Assembly (NCBI RefSeq): GCF_010183535.1
Contig: NC_071332.1
Location: forward strand, 4,402,001-4,466,000
Source: Caenorhabditis remanei
Lineage: Eukaryota > Nematoda > Chromadorea > Rhabditida > Rhabditidae
DNA length: 64,000 nt
Direction: 5' to 3'
The notes under the pieces were generated by a model. It saw only the letters and a list, made by a program, of their open reading frames with translations, was not told where the DNA came from and did no database searches. Below are positions 36,589 to 48,675 of the stretch, piece by piece (within the stretch, counting starts at the first letter, position 1; the number at the start of each line of letters is the position of its first letter). A program made the position numbers and the translations under genes.

Positions 36589-37907
36589 TCATGCTACATT
36601 CTGCTGATTCTCATGGACCATTCCAATCGATCTGAATGGCTGATGCTTCCTTTCCGGTATAAATCGTATCGCCACATGTGCAACCGGTCCGACACTTGCT
36701 CTTGACTGATTTGTCACACTCATCATAGACATGTTAAACTTGGGAGACTCTTGTTTGGCCAAACCAATGAACTGAAGCACAGAGAGTAGTTTTTGAGGGA
36801 AAATGTTGTTTTGGACCTGCAAGTATTCGCTTTTTTCAAGGATTCGTTTCGAATTTCGTGTTCTTACTTCACTGTTAAAACCAAGATAAATTATAGCATT
36901 CGATGTACAGTTAATGGTATAAAACGTGGGAACTAAGATGAACCATTCCACATGTCTATTTGCCAGCAGGATTGGGAGAACTCGGAATAAAACCCAAACA
37001 AAAACATAGAACACCAAGAGTAAGCTAAATTGTATGGCGTATCTGATATCTCGGTTTCTTTTTGCCTTCTGGTGCTCTCCAGCCACCGAGGAGAAGGTAG
37101 GAGTAGAGTTGTGGACAGTCCAAAAGATCTGGAATTTTATTCACTATTAGGGTTAAGCAGCAGGTGAAATAATTTTCTACCATGATATAACAAATTGCAG
37201 AAATGATGGAGCTGCTTGCATTCAAAGGAAGGTCAAATTTATCCGAATAATTCGGAATCCCCTCTAATGAGTAGTAGGAGTACGAAAGGTATTCTTGGTC
37301 GAATACAAATCTAAAAAAGAAAAAAATAGAAGTAAAACACAACATTGTCTACTTACGCGCAACATGGGTTCAAGTACTGAGAATTGTACATGAGCATAAA
37401 ACAGAAAGGAATCAGAAACGTGAATAGAAGGATAGTAGTGGTGAAGGTGAAAATTTTGTGCTTTTGTTGACAGATGATCACGTATCTGAAAATTCTTATG
37501 ATCTCTGAGTAGAAGACTTTGGAATCACCTGTTAAGAGCCATGATTACTTGAGTGATTGTCTCAAAGTACCATAGAAACATGAACGAAGAACCGAACACC
37601 ATTGTCCATGTGCTCTTTTTGACGGTGCTGATTAAAAAGGACTGGAAGAAAAGAATTGATCAGATTTGATATACCGTATCTTCTTACTTACGCTGGCTAC
37701 TATACTAGGCGCTAGGTAAAACGTGGACATTGTCATCTGAAGGACGTCTGATAGAATATTGAAGAAGGCGATTATATAGACATGATTTTTCCGGAGCACA
37801 AAGGCCAAGCGGAATACTGTGAAGAGTGCAATAATATTGAGGAGAAGGCTGGTAGCAGATAGGATGCCGTAGCAGAATCCGAGTATTACTTTCACAGTGA
37901 TTTCCAT
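36589..37907 (-). CDS. Nematode 7TM chemoreceptor-like GPCR, copy 4
   Basis: The preferred start is ATG 37907 (MEITVKVILGF); an upstream in-frame ATG would add residues with no homology. Features are FRLAFVLRKNHVYIIA, YLAPSIVAS, MFLWYFETITQVIMALNR, NPCC, SYSYYSLEGIPNYSDKFDLP, RYAIQFSLLLVFYVFVWVLF and INCTSNAIIYLGFNSE. The last exon starts at VQNNIFPQKL and ends at 36589 after a long Ser/Arg-containing tail. Introns are short and canonical. It lies 190 bp from GPCR-5, in the same direction. Confidence 0.82.
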
Positions 37908-38095
37908 GTCAGCATGAATGAATGGGAGAAAGAATAATAATGAAAGAACAGACACTGATCGCTTACTGAAAATCACATGGTGTCCTGATGAACAAAAACG
38001 GAAATGAGGTATATGTATGTACAATTCATTGCCATATAATCATATAATAAGGAAGTCATACAATTGATTTATAGTTTTCAAAATAGTTATAAGAA

Positions 38096-39759
38096 TTAAT
38101 GAGTTGTAGGTCTAGCGGATGGGATTGGAATAGTGTGCACTTTCGACTGGGTGTGTTGTTCGTGGGAGTGATCAGTGGTGCCAATTCCGGAGAATCGGAA
38201 GATTTTGTGTTCGGAGAGACGGCGACGGATCTGGAATATTCTTTTATGATATTAGAGACGGTTTCCACTAGAGGCGTCGCGGTTTGCACTAGACGCGTCG
38301 CGGTTTTCACTAGAGACGTCGCGCTTTTTACTAGAGGCGTCGCGGTATTTACTAGAGGCGTCGCGGTTTTTACTAGAGGCGTCGCGGTATTTACAAGAGG
38401 CGTCGCGGTTTTTACTAGTGGCGTCGCGGTTTTCACTAGAGGCGTCGCGGTTTTTACTAGAGGCGCTGCGGTTTTTACTAGAGGCGTCGCGGTTTTTACT
38501 AAGGCGTCGCGGTTTCACTAGAGGCATCGCGGTTTCACTAGAGGCGTCGCGGTTTTTACTAAAGGCGTCGCGTTTTTCACTAAAGGCGTCGCACATGCCG
38601 CTAGAGGGGTCGCAGTTTCTGGTGGGTTTGAAGGTAATGAATGACTTTGTGGCCTAACTTTTCAACCATCATGTCTCTCTACCACCCATTGTTACGGGTT
38701 ACGGTAGAATTTCCGGGGACGTGTCCCAAAAATTTTCACAACAAGGAGACTTCTAACTCACCTCCTGATTAAAAACAATGTAGACAAACGCATTTGCACT
38801 GCAATTAAACACGTGACACAACGATGTCAGTATGAACCATTCGATCTGCCTCCCGGTGAAAATAATAGGAAAAATCCGAAACATAATCCACGAGAACGTG
38901 TAAAACATAGAGATCAAGCAGAATTGCATTGCATACGACAATTCCTGACGTCCTCTTTTCCGTTGGTTCCCAGTTTCCATATTTGGAGTGATATTCTTAG
39001 AAGCACTGCGGATTGTGTAGAAAATCTGGAATTTTCAGTTAGCTAGACCTTGCTGACTGAAATATAATCGTACCCATGAGTAACAAACAACCGGAATAAT
39101 CGAGCTAATAGCGTTCAGAGGGATATCACTTTGATCAGTGTAGTTAGTAAGATTTCCAATTTGAAAGTAGGAATAGGATAGAACAGTTTGATCTACCAAG
39201 AAGGTACAACATGGAAACACATATTGTACTATGTAGCTTTTGACCAAGGCAAATATGAAAGTGAAGGTGAAAAATATCAATAAATTCTTCTTGGTGAACA
39301 TAGAAGATCGGAGGATACAGATAACCGCCCATCTAGAAAAAAGTTTTACATATTTTGAGTCATTAAGATAATTCAAGAATTCACCTATTTACCGCCATCA
39401 CAATCTGAGTAATATTCCCAATATACCATAAGACCATGAAGATGAAGGAGATGAATACAGTAAGTTGGCCATTCCGTTCCTCGGTGGTTAAGAAACTCTG
39501 AAATTTGTCTAGAAAACCCCATTCTTTCCCCGTGGCTTACATTCATAATAATTGTTGGCGCCAAGTAGAATGTCGTAATCAGCAAGTGGGCAATGTCATT
39601 GACTATATTCACACTTGAAATCACATAAATCGAACTTTTATCCTCAGAAAATGCCAGTTGGAAAACTGGGGACACCACAGTGATATTGAGAAATAGTCCA
39701 ATGGTAGATGCCACGAGAAGTATGAATCCAAGAATGGTTTTTGGGACGAGCTCGATCAT
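38096..39759 (-). CDS. Nematode 7TM chemoreceptor-like GPCR, copy 5
   Basis: ATG 39759 (MIELVPKTILGFILL). It has FQLAFSEDKSSIYVIS, YLAPTIIMN, VLWYIGNITQIVMAVNR, FPCC, SYSYFQIGNLTNYTDQSD, YAMQFCLISMFYTFSWIMF and NCSANAFVYIVFNQE. The donor after NQE (near 38760) is followed by a roughly 530-bp intron that contains the minisatellite. The acceptor AATATTCCAG at about 38232 opens a last exon, IRRRLSEHKIFRFSG..SARPTTH, ending at 38096. That final exon is inferred from splice signals and frame only. Confidence 0.75.
38265..38605. repeat. 21-bp minisatellite in the last intron of GPCR-5
   Basis: About 16 copies of a unit like GGCGTCGCGGTTTTTACTAG plus A, with length variants of 19-21 bp. Because the unit is mostly divisible by three it leaves long open frames on both strands, but their peptides (TRGVAVF, KNRDASS) only reflect the repeat. 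Confidence 0.92.
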
Positions 39760-40299
39760 TTTTAATTTGTTTGCAAGCGGAGAAGACTAGAATGAGCCTT
39801 TTATATGGCTCAGAACCTTTAGAAAGTTAAGCGCCTGCTAAGCCAGTCAAGTGATCGTTTCAAAATAGGAAAAATGATAGAAAGAATGTCTGAAAAATTA
39901 AATCTAATAGGTCGGTGTCGAGGGAAATGGCAAGGAACAGGTGAAGTGTTTGTGTAATAGTAGTAATACAAAATATAATTCAAATTTGGGTAGAAATAGA
40001 TAAAAAGTTCGTTGACTACACTGTTTTAAGGTTATTTATATTAAGGATTAGAAAAATGTCTTGTGACAAGATTAGGTTAGATCAAGAACCTTAGGTTTTG
40101 TATCTATTCAAAAACCTGGAAAAAGAAAAAAGGCTCTTAATCTCTTAGTCATTAGGAAGGACTAAGCTTTGGTTCAGTTGGACTTTTTTATGAGATCGAA
40201 CTAAAAACTTCAGGAGAGAGGTAAATAATAAATAATCTTCATTCAAATAGTCAAATGATTCATTGCTCATTCTCAACAACTTAAATTGCATCTGCCAGT
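39760..40299. other. Intergenic between GPCR-5 and the dehydrogenase
   Basis: No gene. The minus-strand frame at 40145-40447 overlaps the dehydrogenase C-terminus out of phase. Confidence 0.5.
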
Positions 40300-41638
40300 C
40301 TAAAAGCGGTTCACACTTTGCCAGATGACCCATTTCGGTAGTTTTATCTTTGGTGAAATAAACTTTGCCACTTCTGGTTTCCCCATAGTCCCAAGAATCG
40401 TGCGGACGCTTCGGATGTTTTGCGGTTCCATTCCTGAAAACCCCCAAGAATATAAAAAATTGATTAACCTGGAGGATTCACCAATTCTATCCGTAAAATC
40501 ATACTTCTGCGCCAAGTCCTCTGTGAACAAAGTCTTCCCAGACTTTTTCAGTCTCCCCGGATCCATCGCCAACCGAGCCAACGCTTTTCCAGTAAACTCA
40601 GTGGACTCTCCTTTCACATACTCCTCTGTGTCTTCTTTCATAAAATCTTCCACATTTTTCCGAAGCGACGTTTCAGTCTTCACGGGACCGGGAATAAGAG
40701 TAACGACGCAAACATTGTAGGGCTGAAAATAGAAGTGTTATACTAGGAAACGAGGCAGAATAATATCCGGTACATTGAGCTCCACAGCCATGTCTGTTGA
40801 CATTCTGGCCAGTGCTTCCTTTCCAGCTCCATACGCAACATTGAATACATATCTGAAATAGTAGCAAGGGACTGACTTATTTAGCAAAAATTGGATTCAT
40901 ATGGCATTGTCCCTTTCAGCAAAAACAGAAACTCAGATTTTCTTCGGAAGAGCGCATTTGCATTAATAAAGGAAACTCACTTCAAGCCACCCAACGATCC
41001 GACATTCACAATAAGCCCTCTGCGTCTCTCTACCATCATTCTCGATGCATACACGGCACAATAGTAATGGTTTCTCAGCCCAACATCATTAATCGAATCC
41101 CAAAATGATGGGTCATGATCGAAAAATGGTTTCCCAACCATCTCCGTGGCTTTCTAAAAGTTAGCATTTTTCTGAGTCTACGGGTTGAAATTGAAAGCTT
41201 ACCCCCAACGAGTTATATACATTGTTCACCAGTATATCAAGTCGTCCATCCTGCTCTTCTTTTATTTTTTCGAACAAGAATTTCACTTCGGTCATGTTCG
41301 AATGGTCGACATACAACGCGATCCCTCTCCCACCTCGGTTAGTGATTTCTAATATTATAAATTTAGGTAAAATCACAGAAATTGATTGTTAGGGATTGTT
41401 AATTAACAAATTACCTTTTGCAACATACTCCAATGACGGCAGGCCAAGCCCGAAGTTGTCACTTAACTCTGGCCGTCTTCCAGTAATGTATACTGTAGCG
41501 CCAGCTTCACCAAGTTGGAGAGCAATCCCCCGACCTAAATACTCACTGGTGACTCGAATATATAATAATTTCAGACTTACCGATTCCCCTGGAGGCCCCA
41601 GTTACCAGAGCCACCTGGTCTTGTAGTATAACACCCAT
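40300..41638 (-). CDS. Short-chain dehydrogenase/reductase, DHRS1-like
   Basis: It starts at ATG 41638 (MGVILQDQVALVTGAS). TGASRGIGRG is the dinucleotide-binding glycine motif (residues about 13-22), GRLDILVNNVYN is the NNA(Y/G)-type motif, IVNVGSLGG holds the catalytic Ser strand, and VAYGAGKEAL is the catalytic YxxxK. IPGPVKTE follows, and the C-terminal extension ends LPKWVIWQSVNRF at 40300, as in DHRS1-type enzymes. The length, about 320 residues in six exons, fits. It should be an NAD(P)-dependent oxidoreductase; the substrate is not predictable. It is the only housekeeping-type gene in the receptor region. The first intron falls right inside the glycine motif. Confidence 0.87.
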
Positions 41639-41896
41639 CGGAATATATGTTACACATATGAAAGTGTATATTATATCGGGGCAGGCAAAAATAGGGGAAC
41701 ACGGATTATAGGATTTACCCTTTCAACTTGAATACTAGTGTCTGTATGTTATAATTGGATAGGATAGTTTGGTATGAATTTTATAACAAAATAACAATAG
41801 GTTCAAGCCATCGACCTAACCCGCTGAGAAGAATTCTGTGTTACGCTCACACTGAAATTCAAAAAACATGAATAGCAAACGCGCTCTATCAACAAC

Positions 41897-43027
41897 CTAC
41901 CTTATCGTAGAAATCTCTGCTTTCTTCCAGAACATTGCGTGTTTCCTGAGTTCCGGGTAAGTGATCATTATGACTATTGCATTACAGGTTGAGTGAATTG
42001 CCACTATCATAGTAAAATAGTAAGATAGCACCTGAGAATATCTAGTGGGTATGACGACAACAAACGCTATAGAGACAGCTGGAACAATGCCGACCAAAGA
42101 GCTTTGAAACTAAATTTTTTATAATTTGTTGTGTACATAGTTTAGTTAGACCTATTTGTGTACATACCTGAAGTACTAAATTCCTGACTGCCACCCGGTG
42201 TTTCTTCCAAGTTGCTTTAGATATGAGTGACTTCACTTCATGAAGGGTTCGAACCATTTGTAGGACTGAGATACCTATTGTGGCACCGGATTGAATACAT
42301 CCAAACATTGCAAGAAAAAAGTAGACGGACATCCAGAAATTCATGATATATAGTTGAAAATCTTTGAGGGAGAGGAATTGTGACTCGAAGAATGGGTACT
42401 TCTTCCGAATCACCACAAACTGTTCTTCTTTTGATATACTACTCATAAAAAATGAGCCAGAAAATAGCAGTGGGTAACTTCCTAAAGCAGTTACAGATAT
42501 TCTGTAGGCAATCATAGATAACTCAAAACGACTACTCATATGAGATATAGTTTTGTACTTTTTAATGAAACAAATGTTCAGCATATTGACCTGCATACTG
42601 GCAAGAAGGGACAGGAGGGTCTGAACTGTTTCGTACAGTTTGATTTATCTGATTCACAGTGATACCATCTGAATATCTACTGGAACTGACAAAAACTTGC
42701 CGAGCAGTCCGTTACTGTACCCTGCAGTTATAGGAAACAGACCAATTGGTTGCATTAAAACTGATAAATGAATGTCACCGATAGCGCAGAAAAGCTTAAT
42801 GACAATAAAACTGCATTAATAAATATTGAGATGTCTACCTGATAAGCCAACAAATAATATCTGAAAGTGTCTAGCTTTTTGCCCTTGAAAAACAATAAAT
42901 AACTGATAAAAGCGTTACAAATAACAGAAATTGTTCCAGAAATATAAAAGTGTTCTGCTAAATAACTGGGTGGTTGGAATTCGATGCTAAAATTGGTTGG
43001 CATTGACATGAAGGAGTCGTCGACCAA
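41897..43027 (-). CDS. Serpentine receptor class Sri, copy A
   Basis: ATG 43027 (MVDDSFMSMPTNFS). It has PSYLAEHFYISGTISVICN, LDTFRYYLLAYQ, GDIHLSVLMQPIGLFPITAG, MLNICFIKKYKTI, STCNAIVIMITYPELRK and the end at 41897. The apparent stop near 42653 lies in a 45-nt intron (donor GTATCA, acceptor AGTTCAG). Removing it restores exactly the 28 residues expected between the GY and MLN motifs of the paralogues. It is more divergent than the other six copies. Confidence 0.8.
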
Positions 43028-43691
43028 CTAGACGCGTTTTGAGTTCCAGCTGCCAGTAGAAATTTGGCGTGAATCTATATATAAGGCAAATGAAATATCA
43101 ACAATCACCAACAATTGACACTTTTAGCTTTGAAATTTTTTGAGCCAAGACATACCTCATTCTTATTAAGTTTTGATTAAGACTACTTTAATTTTACTTT
43201 ATATTGCATGCAAGTTATACCACCTTTTTTAAACCACTGACACAATCGCATCCTGAAAAATAATTTTTTTTAACTTCACTTCTGCACCAAATACCGCTTA
43301 CCTAAGATTTCTATGTTTTTAAAAGAACACCGTTTTTTTCTGAATTTCGGATAACTTAAATTTACAACGATCGCGTTGAGAGTAAGGTGAGTGGTTATCC
43401 CCATCACGGTCATAAGGCTTAAACTGGATATATCGAAGAACTGATTTCCAGAAGTCTCAAATATTGGACATTCACAGAAAAAGGTTAAAAAACATTTATT
43501 AAAAATTTATTACTGCAGGTTAGTTATATATATATATATATATATATAAGGAGATACATCCCTCACGAGATGGACTAGTAAAAAATATGGAGGAAAATGC
43601 GAGATATTTGGGATAGGCAACAAAATAACTGGGAGAAAAAGAACAATGGATTCAGAAAGAGAAAATACAGTTTAGGAAAAAAATTGATCAA
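43028..43691. other. Intergenic between sri-A and sri-B
   Basis: Bases about 43398-43520 match 48537-48665 beside sri-D (CCATCACGGTCAT, then ATATCGAAGAACTGATTTCC), so this 3' flank was duplicated with the gene. A TATATA microsatellite covers 43528-43548. Confidence 0.6.
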
Positions 43692-44981
43692 TCACAAGAC
43701 CGAACTTCTCGGCGACACACGAATCGCCCTTCTACTTTCAACAGAGTTGTTCATAAAACTGACACTTCTTCGTTGGCGCTGAAGTTTTCCAGCCGTAGTC
43801 CAGAATAATACAAATGCTCGGAAATCCGGGACAGTAAAGATAACGACAAGACAGTTGATCGACGAGTGTGTGGTCATTACCATAAGCAAGTACCAGGTGA
43901 AAACTGGAAAAATGTATATATAGTTGATTAGCTGGCGCATTTGGTGTATCATAGTTTAAAAAAACAAAAAAAGATGTGTGCTATAAACTACGGAACGCAA
44001 AAAAATATATAAAATTGTGTACCTTGCGCCCCTTTGAACGGAATGAATATTGTCGACATAATCAGCATTCCAGGAAGTATCGCTATTGGTGTAGTCATAA
44101 ACTATAAGCATCTGTCTCTAATCAACTTCGCACTATCACTTTCTACCTGTCCAACCAAACTCTTCAGCGCTGCCTTATGCTTTTCCAATGTGGATTTAGA
44201 CAGGCTCAGTTTACATAGCATAAGTACATGATACATCTGGAAAGTTAGCACGAAAACGGTGATTGTAGCTTGTATGCATCCCGCCACTATCATTATAAGG
44301 AAAATTTTAAACATAATGCTAAACTCATACATAGCAAAATTAGAAAGTTTTTCGAATTTGTGGCGGAGCTTGGAGTAGTTCTGAAATAGTAATAGTTAGT
44401 TGTTAATGGTTTTTCTAATTTACCGTGTCAATTATTTGATATTCTTCTTCCTTAGTTAGATGTGCAAGAATAAACGGTATTACATAAGTAAAAGTATAGG
44501 CCATAAAGAAAAATACAATAGCGTTGTAAACATTCTCCGGGAGAACATATTTGTTAATTATTTTAGTAATAGCCTTGTGTTTTCTCAAAAAACAAAGATT
44601 CAATACGTTTACTTGATATCCAATGAGCAATGTAAGAATAACCATAAGAAAATGAGGACTGGCATCAATAAGTTTAACAAGAACTCCTATACAGTATCCA
44701 GACGGCAATGGAAACAATGTTACAGGTTGCATAAGGAAGGTTAAGTGGATGTCGCCCAAGGAACATGTGAGCTGAAAAGAATTTAATAAAAAGTTATCAG
44801 TAGGTCTTACCTGAAATGCAAGCATATAGTATCTAAAAGAATCCATTTTTCCTTTATGAAACAACAAAAGGTAGAAGACAAATGTATTGATCATGATAGA
44901 TATAGAACCGGATATATAATAATGATGCACCAGAAACTGGGGAGTTTCGAAATCAACATCCAGCAATATCTCGTCAGTCAT
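43692..44981 (-). CDS. Serpentine receptor class Sri, copy B
   Basis: ATG 44981 (MTDEILLDVDFETPQFL). The family core is VHHYYISGSISIMIN, MDSFRYYMLAFQ, GDIHLTFLMQPVTLFPLPSG, NVLNLCFLRKHKAI, STLEKHKAALKSLVGQ, PIAILPGMLIM and the TM7 TTHSSINCLVVIFTVPDFR. Exons join in frame with canonical sites. All but the last exon is nearly identical to sri-C, whereas the last exon and its 3' flank match sri-D. It looks functional. Confidence 0.84.
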
Positions 44982-45364
44982 CTTTAGGCAAAAGTAACTA
45001 AAACTGAGCAGTGAAGAAAAATGAAATCATTTTTGACATGACAGATGTTTTATTTTATTCAAGACACGAATTTCAATAAATAAGCAACTGAAGTTGAGTG
45101 AGTGAACCATGAACCAGATAAGTAAGAGGAAAACAAAGAAATTCGATCAAGTTGATATTTCTATGAAATGTTCCACTCCAGAAGGTATTCGGTGGTTGAG
45201 AAAGGACAATCATAGTTAGGATTCCAGCTTGTTCGAAAATGGAAGCAAAAACATCACCCCATTTGCCATTATGTGCTTTCAGGACTGTTTCAGCCTAAGA
45301 TGTAGATCTGCAACTTATCGGAACCAAAATGTCTGAGTTCATCTTATATTATATCGTTCTTCTT

Positions 45365-46240
45365 TACTCCAGCAATGCAAACGCTCGGAAATCCGAAAAC
45401 GCGCAAATCACTAATATACAGTTTATGAAGGAGTGCGTTGGCATGGTCATCGTCATATAGCGAGTTTGGACTGAAACACTTTTTTGGTAGGTATGTCTGG
45501 CAGAAAATATGAATAGTTTCCCTCCGATCTATCGAACGGAAAAATTATTGTGAGAACTATAAAGATAGCAGGTAGAGTTGCTATGGGTGTTGCTAGGGAC
45601 TGAAATAACTTATCAGACGTTTGTTTCTACACGAGTCCAACCTGCACAATCAAACTCTTAAATGATGACTTATGCTTCCCCAATGTTGTCCTTTATAGCA
45701 TACTTGTCAACCGGGCCGAAACGGGCCGACACGGGCCGAAACGGGCCGACACGGGCCGGCTCGTAACTCGCGTCAAAATGAATATTATGAGCTGAAAAAT
45801 ATACCAAAATGTAGATCTCGACGAGTTCTATGTCAGTGGCCTACTACGGGCCGGATGGCTATTCGTTAATATTCCGCGGGCCGGGCTAGAATGGCTTTTT
45901 TGGCCATTTTCGCGTTTTTTGGCACTTTTTCCCGGCCCGCGGCACATTAACGAATAGCCATCCGGCCCGTAGTAGGACACAGACATAGAACTCGTAAAGA
46001 TTTACATTTTGGTATATTTTTCAGCTCATAGAATTGAGTTTGAAGCAAGTTACGCGCCGGCCCGTGTCGGCCCGTTTCGGCCCGGTTGACAAGTATGCTT
46101 TATAGGCTCAAAGTACAAATAGCTAACCCTTTATACATCTGGAAAGCTAGCAAAAACACTATGAATGTTGATTGGTAACACCTGATAATAACCATTGCGA
46201 AAAACGTGTTTATCATTGGATTTAGCTTATAAAACATAAA
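45365..46240 (-). pseudogene. sri relic split by a hairpin insertion
   Basis: Minus-strand pieces read like a decayed Sri C-terminus: MPTHSFINCILVI, then a KHKSSFKSL-like piece at about 45650-45695, then an FQMYKG-like TM segment beyond the hairpin (46105-46200). Stops and gaps are frequent. The hairpin at 45698-46098 interrupts it and is flanked by TTTATA on both sides. Confidence 0.65.
45698..46098. repeat. GGGCCG hairpin (foldback) element, copy B
   Basis: The termini GCATACTTGTCAACCGGGCC and GGCCCGGTTGACAAGTATGC enclose two arms of about 190 bp carrying the same internal segments as copy A at 27054-27413. The direct repeat TTTATA at 45692-45697 and 46099-46104 is a likely target duplication. 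It sits in a dead sri gene. Confidence 0.95.
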
Positions 46241-46361
46241 AATTTTAAGCAAATAAAATAAATCGATGTACATTGGATAGTTCTATAAAGCAAAAGTTTT
46301 ACACATCAGCATTTATAGTTTCTTATATATATATTCTTTATTCGGTTTGAATCGATAACTT

Positions 46362-47647
46362 TCAAGACATCGCGTTCCTAAACGAGTTCGGAGCAACTCG
46401 GGTTCCTACAAACGACACAGATCGACTCTCTATCCTAATTTGCTTCAATTTTTTCCCCGCTTCAATCCACATTAGAACAATCGATCGAAACTGTGGAATT
46501 GTGAATATCACGACGAGACAGTTGATAGTAGAGTGGGTGGTCATTATCATGAGCATGTACCAGGTGAAAACTGGAAAAATGTATATATAGTTGATTAGCT
46601 GGCGCATTTGGTGTATCATAGTTTAAAAAACAAAAAAAGATGTGTGCTATAAACTACGGAACGCAAAAAATATATAAAATTGTGTACCTTGCGCCCCTTT
46701 GAACGGAATGAATATTGTCGACATAATCAGCATTCCAGGAAGTATCGCTATTGGTGTAGTCATAAACTATAAGCATCTGTCTCTAATCAACTTCGCACTA
46801 TCACTTTCTACCTGTCCAACCAAACTCTTCAGCGCTGCCTTATGCTTTTCCAATGTGGATTTAGACAGGCTCAGTTTACATAGCATAAGTACATGATACA
46901 TCTGGAAAGTTAGCACGAAAACGGTGATTGTAGCTTGTGTGCATCCCGCCACTATCATTATAAGGAAAATTTTAAACATAATGCTAAACTCATACATAGC
47001 AAAATTAGAAAGATTTTCGAATTTGTGGCGGAGCTTGGAGTAGTTCTGAAATAGTAATAGTTAGTTGTTAATGGTTTTTCTAATTTACCGTGTCAATTAT
47101 TTGATATTCTTCTTCCTTAGTTAGATGTGCAAGAATAAACGGTATTACATAAGTAAAAGTATAGGCCATAAAGAAAAATACAATAGCGTTGTAAACATTC
47201 TCCGGGAGAACATATTTGTTAATTATTTTAGTAATAGCCTTGTGTTTTCTCAAAAAAACAAAGATTCAATACGTTTACTTGATATCCAATGAGCAATGTA
47301 AGAATAACCATAAGAAAATGAGGACTGGCATCAATAAGTTTAACAAGAACTCCTATACAGTATCCAGACGGCAATGGAAACAATGTTACAGGTTGCATAA
47401 GGAAGGTTAAGTGGATGTCGCCCAAGGAACATGTGAGCTGAAAAGAATTTAATAAAAAGTTATCAGTAGGTCTTACCTGAAATGCAAGCATATAGTATCT
47501 AAAAGAATCCATTTTTCCTTTATGAAACAACAAAAGGTAGAAGACAAATGTATTGATCATGATAGATATAGAACCGGATATATAATAATGATGCACCAGA
47601 AACTGGGGAGTTTCGAAATCAACATCCAGCAATATCTCGTCAGTCAT
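46362..47647 (-). pseudogene. Serpentine receptor class Sri, copy C (frameshifted)
   Basis: This is nearly identical to sri-B from the start codon (47647) through the exon ending at about 46688. One extra A in a homopolymer (seven A near 47252-47258, six in sri-B) shifts the frame after NVLNLCF, replacing the conserved LRKHKAI and giving a stop soon after. The last exon (46362-46570) belongs to a different lineage, resembling sri-E (ESRSVSFVG..NSFRNAMS). If the extra base is a sequencing error, the gene would be intact. Confidence 0.75.
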
Positions 47648-48046
47648 CTTTAGGCAAAAGTAACTAAAACTGAGCAGTGAAGAAAAATGAAATCATTTTT
47701 GACATGACAGATGTTTTATTTTATTCAAGACACGAATTTCAATAAATAAGCAACTGAATTTGAGTGAGTGAACCAAGAATCAAATAAGCAAGATGAAAAC
47801 AAATAAATTCGATCAAGTTGATAGGCCCCATGCGAAGTTTCTAAATTTCAACCTGAATCTATAGCACTTTGAAACGGCGAAATTGATCAACATACAAAAA
47901 AGTAGGTCCAGTTTGAAGTCAGGCGGGCAGTACTTTCCTACTGTATGTACGATCTTTGGGATAAATATCTCAGAAACGTGTGAATAAAACAAAAAACTGG
48001 AGATACGTGGGATTTTCATCATTTCGAGTTAAAATAAAAGTAGCTC
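47648..48046. other. Intergenic upstream of sri-C
   Basis: Similarity to the sri-B flank ends near 47823. The rest has no recognised content. Confidence 0.5.
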
Positions 48047-48540
48047 ATGCCTGTCACTTCTAATCGAAAAATAGCGCTGCTCCAGCGGCTCAATGGAACT
48101 CAACGTACCCAAAAGTGGAAAGCGAAATTCGAGACAACACACAAGGTTTCTAGAGTTTTTTTTTCGTTTCATTGAAGTTCCTATAGGAAAACGGAGAACA
48201 CCGAACGGATTTGGAAGAAATCAGAAAAAACCTCGATCAAGTGATTGAAGAACTGAAGATTGAAAAGAAGGTTGAGAAACAGATCATCATGTTCATATGC
48301 CTTATAGAATATTTTAGCTTAAGTCTTTGAGAGATCAATTACACAATAGTGCAAATAATTGTAAATTGATAGAACAAGAGCTGAAAACAATGAATGAGGT
48401 ACTATAGTGTAGAAAATTGTTTGAGATTTTTAGATTGATTACGATTGATTACAAATGAACCAAGACCTGAAAGATCAGTTGTGTACAGAAAAAATGGAGA
48501 AATGCTCCATTCTGAAGCAACTCAATCTGGTTACATAACC
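48047..48540 (+). pseudogene. Small coiled-coil gene or gene fragment, unrecognised
   Basis: On the strand opposite the sri genes, an ATG at 48047 (MPVTSNRKIALLQRLNGTQR) starts a 33-codon exon. A 41-nt intron leads to ENGEHRTDLEEIRKNLDQVI (from 48187). A possible third exon LKSLRDQLHNSANN, ending KTMNE, precedes a fourth with MNQDLKDQLCTEKMEKCS and a stop at about 48540. The heptad-like Leu/Ile spacing suggests a coiled coil. The last junction meets an in-frame TGA in a duplicated ATTGATTAC, so the gene is probably broken or mis-spliced by me. No family is recognised. Confidence 0.35.
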
Positions 48541-48675
48541 CCATCACGGTCATCTGCTTCACATGGATATATCGAAGAACTGATTTCCAGAAGTCTCAAA
48601 TATTGGACTTTTACTGAAAAAGAGTTTAAAACATTACCTAAATATTTATTACTGGAGGTTAATTAAATTGGCCTA

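Larger units (their letters stand above)
44982..46361. other. Intergenic between sri-B and sri-C
   Basis: About 45096-45360 resembles the 5' flank of sri-D (50160-50420). The rest holds an sri relic and hairpin copy B, listed separately. Confidence 0.6.

Noticed and set aside
38056..38657. Four long open frames with repetitive peptides on both strands
   Set aside because: They are products of a 21-bp minisatellite in an intron of GPCR-5; no start, splice or homology support.
40145..40447. Alternative C-terminus for the dehydrogenase
   Set aside because: It requires a 35-nt intron; the unspliced frame ends LPKWVIWQSVNRF, as expected for DHRS1-like enzymes.
42600..42700. sri-A read as a pseudogene because of a stop
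   Set aside because: A 45-nt intron with canonical ends removes the stop and restores the exact residue spacing of the family.
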